Shown in pieces: positions 61,606 to 64,000 of a DNA stretch of 64,000 nucleotides. Source of the DNA: JBDGYW01 sp964518955 (GTDB lineage: Bacteria; Gemmatimonadota; Gemmatimonadetes; Gemmatimonadales; GWC2-71-9). How positions within the stretch are numbered: position 1 is the stretch's first letter; every line of letters begins with the position of its first letter. The position numbers were made by a program, and so were the translations under genes. The notes under the pieces are model-generated. The model was given only the letters and a program-made list of their open reading frames with translations, did no database searches and was not told the DNA's origin. The stretch is taken from positions 6,488-70,487 of the forward strand of contig CAZFHS010000034.1 in NCBI GenBank assembly GCA_964518955.1, read 5' to 3'.

Positions 61606-64000
61606 CTAGAAGCTCACTTCCTCCGCTCCCCCATAGTAGATCCCATTGAAGAGCAACTTGAAGCTCGCATGCGGTTGACCTCGGAAGTTGATGAGCGGCG
61701 TGAAAAGGAAGAGCTTTCCGCCCCCAATGTCTGCGTCGATCACCGTTACGCCGTTCTCGTGATACTGCTCACCCAACGCCCAACCACTGCGCAAGGTTTG
61801 CCCGCTGTCGAACCACCCCACTCTGCGCACTGCCCGGGTCGGCGTGAGTCTGAACACGGGATTCCTGTTGAAGTACACATCGAGCCGTTCGGGCATTCCG
61901 TACGCAAGTGGATTGGTGTTGTCCACCCGCATCTGATGCACCGAGCCCGGCGCCCAATACTGTTCCATCTGCAACGGGCGTCCGGTACGCCGGTCGACCA
62001 GAGCATCGCGAATCGGGAGCCTGGCATGGTAACCCAGGCTCGCCGAGCTTCCGATGCCAATCACGGTTCCGCCGGAATTCATGAACCGCCTCAGCTGTGG
62101 GATGGTCACATCGGAAGTGATGGCACCGAGCCTCTCTCTGTATTCCGCGGGAATACTCTCCGGATCGGGCTGATCCGCCTGTGCGCGCACATTGCCGGCC
62201 CGATCCAGTTCCGGCGATATGGCGCCGGACTCGAATATCAGCACGTCGAACTGATCGATCAGGTTTCCCGCATCGAGCCTCTGCGGGTACACCACTTCGA
62301 AAGGAAACTCGAACTGTTCGAGCAACCACCTGGTCCAACCAGAAGTCCGTGAACCGCCGTACCTGTCCCACAAACCAATTCGCACCGGCTGCAATCGGAG
62401 CGCTCGGCCCGACGGCTGGGTGTCAACGCCCACGAAGTCCAGCCCGACCTCGCTTGCGAGGGTGTTTAGGCGTGCGACCGTTCCCTCGGCGGCGGCAACG
62501 TACATAGTTCCTACGGGGTAGACCTCGCCCCCAACCTCTATCGGACTAGTCAGCCAGTTCACCTGTTCGCCCGCTGACAGTAGTCGGTTGACGGCGATGA
62601 ACGCGTCGTTCACCTGGTGGCTCAGTAGAAATCCTGACGCACCTGGGTTTGCGACCGACCCAGTGCCAACCTGAGCGAAGCCATCTATCAGCTCGAATGG
62701 ACCGTCGAATCCCTCGAACACCTTGTCGAACTCCACACCCATCTGGTAAGCCAATGTCCACCCAGCCGCATCGTACGGCGGTGTCGGTGGCCCACCCTCA
62801 TATGCGTAGTCGTCAGGATGATCCTGTGGCTCGAACATTGATCGTACGTGCGGGCGAAACGCCTGAGCCGCTTTGACCACGTAGGAACCTTGCGGGTAGT
62901 TGGTGCCGCTGACTTCGAAAGCCTCCGTTGCCCGATGAATGAAGATGCCGCTCTTGATCAGCACATTCACGAATTTCGTGGCGGTCAGAAAGTCGGGCTG
63001 ATCGGACGGGATGATGTAACCACGGGCATCCTTGTAGTCGGGATCGAGAAGAACGTCTTCGTAGTACTGCCGCGGGTAACCACGGTCACGTCCGGAGCCG
63101 CCGGTCGCGATCGGTTCCATTTCGGCACCATCTCGCTCTATCGCGGCCTCTACGGCCGCGATCCGGTCGGGCGTGAATGTCCAGTTGTCGCGACCGCCTC
63201 TGTCGATCGAGTTCCGACCCATCAAATAGCGATTGTACAGCAGGTCTTCACGGTACTTCGACGCAACATCGAGTGTGGCGAGGTTGGCCGACTGTATGTA
63301 CTCGATCGCCTGACGGAAATGCCATTCCTGCGGCGCGATCGGCATGGGATAGTCAGTCTTCGGAAGCTGAGTCCCGGGAACAAAAGTAATCTCCATCGGT
63401 GTAGGACTACCGTTGATCTCGGTCAGAAGCCCGATCGCGTTGTGGAAATAGGTGCCGCAGCGCAGGCAGCCTTCCCACCAAGTCGAAAAGCCAGCCATCG
63501 ACCTGCTACCCGCACCGGCCTTCCCTTCAGCCAGATAGCGGTTCTGGATCGCGGCACTGACCACTTCGACACCCTGAATCACCAAAGGATCGTAGTCGTA
63601 GTTGAACGGGTCTCTGAACGGCGGCAGGAACATCACGGTTCCCTGCGGACCGGTCTGGTGCTGATTGAAAACGATTTGCGGAAACCATTCGCGGTACAGC
63701 ACACGGTTTATGTGTTCGGTTTCCGGCTGATTCGACATGTAATGATCGCGGTTGGTGTCGCCGCCGATGTACTTGTGGAACAACTCGGGCAGTCGCCAAG
63801 GGTTTCGATTCTGCGGATCACCCATGTACCAGTCAGCGACGATGTTCATTCCGTCTGGGTTGGTCACAAGCGTGAGCAGTATGACATCGTCTAGGAACCG
63901 CATAACTTCTCGATCGGTACGGCTGACCATCTGATAGACGAGTTCGAATTCGGCCTGATGGTTTACGATCTCCGAGGAGTGTGTGCCACCGTCGATCCAC
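61606..64000 (-). CDS. Large M14-type zinc carboxypeptidase (N-terminus beyond right edge)
   Basis: The frame is open to the window edge, so the true start lies beyond 64000; about 797 residues are visible. Reading in from the edge: W-I-D-G-G-T-H-S-S-E supplies the HxxE zinc ligands of M14, then LVTNPDGMN, and the third-His region as NQHQTGP. A typical acidic helix and LTEINGSPTP follow. The C-terminal 450 residues form a beta-rich/glutamine-amidotransferase-like region with DVLIFESGAI and GIGSSASLGYHARLPI segments. Extracellular protein or peptide degradation is likely; M14-like proteins of this length are common in Gemmatimonadota. Confidence 0.85.
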   Translation of the reverse strand, partial: WIDGGTHSSEIVNHQAEFELVYQMVSRTDREVMRFLDDVILLTLVTNPDGMNIVADWYMGDPQNRNPWRLPELFHKYIGGDTNRDHYMSNQPETEHINRVLYREWFPQIVFNQHQTGPQGTVMFLPPFRDPFNYDYDPLVIQGVEVVSAAIQNRYLAEGKAGAGSRSMAGFSTWWEGCLRCGTYFHNAIGLLTEINGSPTPMEITFVPGTQLPKTDYPMPIAPQEWHFRQAIEYIQSANLATLDVASKYREDLLYNRYLMGRNSIDRGGRDNWTFTPDRIAAVEAAIERDGAEMEPIATGGSGRDRGYPRQYYEDVLLDPDYKDARGYIIPSDQPDFLTATKFVNVLIKSGIFIHRATEAFEVSGTNYPQGSYVVKAAQAFRPHVRSMFEPQDHPDDYAYEGGPPTPPYDAAGWTLAYQMGVEFDKVFEGFDGPFELIDGFAQVGTGSVANPGASGFLLSHQVNDAFIAVNRLLSAGEQVNWLTSPIEVGGEVYPVGTMYVAAAEGTVARLNTLASEVGLDFVGVDTQPSGRALRLQPVRIGLWDRYGGSRTSGWTRWLLEQFEFPFEVVYPQRLDAGNLIDQFDVLIFESGAISPELDRAGNVRAQADQPDPESIPAEYRERLGAITSDVTIPQLRRFMNSGGTVIGIGSSASLGYHARLPIRDALVDRRTGRPLQMEQYWAPGSVHQMRVDNTNPLAYGMPERLDVYFNRNPVFRLTPTRAVRRVGWFDSGQTLRSGWALGEQYHENGVTVIDADIGGGKLFLFTPLINFRGQPHASFKLLFNGIYYGGAEEVSF

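Noticed and set aside
62848..63894. Plus-strand open frame opposite the M14 carboxypeptidase
   Set aside because: Antisense to conserved zinc-peptidase sequence; no recognisable domain.

Overview
The window is moderately GC-rich, gene-dense bacterial chromosome with no rRNA, tRNA, prophage, IS element or CRISPR array that I can see. The gene set suggests a heterotrophic, probably aquatic or host-associated member of Gemmatimonadota, with Acidobacteriota as the main alternative. The pointers are: giant secreted sortilin/VPS10-type beta-propellers in several paralogues, ADOP-type MacB-like permeases (one with a PadR regulator), many Tat-exported Gfo/Idh/MocA oxidoreductases, DUF1080, amidohydrolase, M1, M14 and M19 peptidases, and ThyX as the only thymidylate synthase. 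The assignment rests on gene content only.

Layout. 1-1234: a truncated triple-rubredoxin membrane protein and a zinc-ribbon protein. 1243-7905 (minus): cysteine desulfidase-like enzyme, MFS exporter, lipoprotein, VPS10 propeller 1 and a GbsR/MarR-type regulator preceded by a perfect inverted repeat. 7955-10883 (minus): a five-gene, translationally coupled operon ending in a corrinoid protein and a UroD-like methyltransferase. 11074-14052 (minus): PadR plus an ADOP permease split by an in-frame TAG. 14222-24808: amidohydrolase, VPS10 propellers 2 and 3, a DUF4249-like lipoprotein and an exported redoxin. 25071-28955: ferritin-like protein, NTF2-like secreted protein and an intact ADOP permease.

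29169-34624 is a sugar-oxidation block: DUF1080 hydrolase, three exported Gfo/Idh/MocA proteins and an AP-endonuclease-type isomerase, of the kind linked to 3-keto-glycoside metabolism. 34794-47890 is a carbohydrate or sugar-acid block: an Nramp-like transporter lacking the usual metal ligands, epimerase, DapA-like lyase, PhoD phosphatase, UxaA, SDR, IolB-like isomerase, ManD-type dehydratase and a complete TRAP transporter. Most likely TRAP imports a sugar acid that ManD, UxaA, SDR and the DapA-like lyase process.

48012-64000 is a mixture: Tat sulfatase, cyclase-family amidohydrolase, M1 peptidase, DUF3830 protein, S51 peptidase, diaminopentanoate dehydrogenase-like protein, serine hydrolase, EEP-family lipoprotein, DinB, ThyX, M19 dipeptidase and a large M14 carboxypeptidase running off the right edge.

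The most unusual non-coding signal is a family of about 95-120 bp elements with CGCGGA-rich inverted ends and a TTGGGTTGGG core. Four good copies and one degenerate copy all sit 0-20 bases after plus-strand stop codons. Other signals are two strong operators, a 9-bp G-rich repeat in three different contexts, and several 3'-end hairpins.
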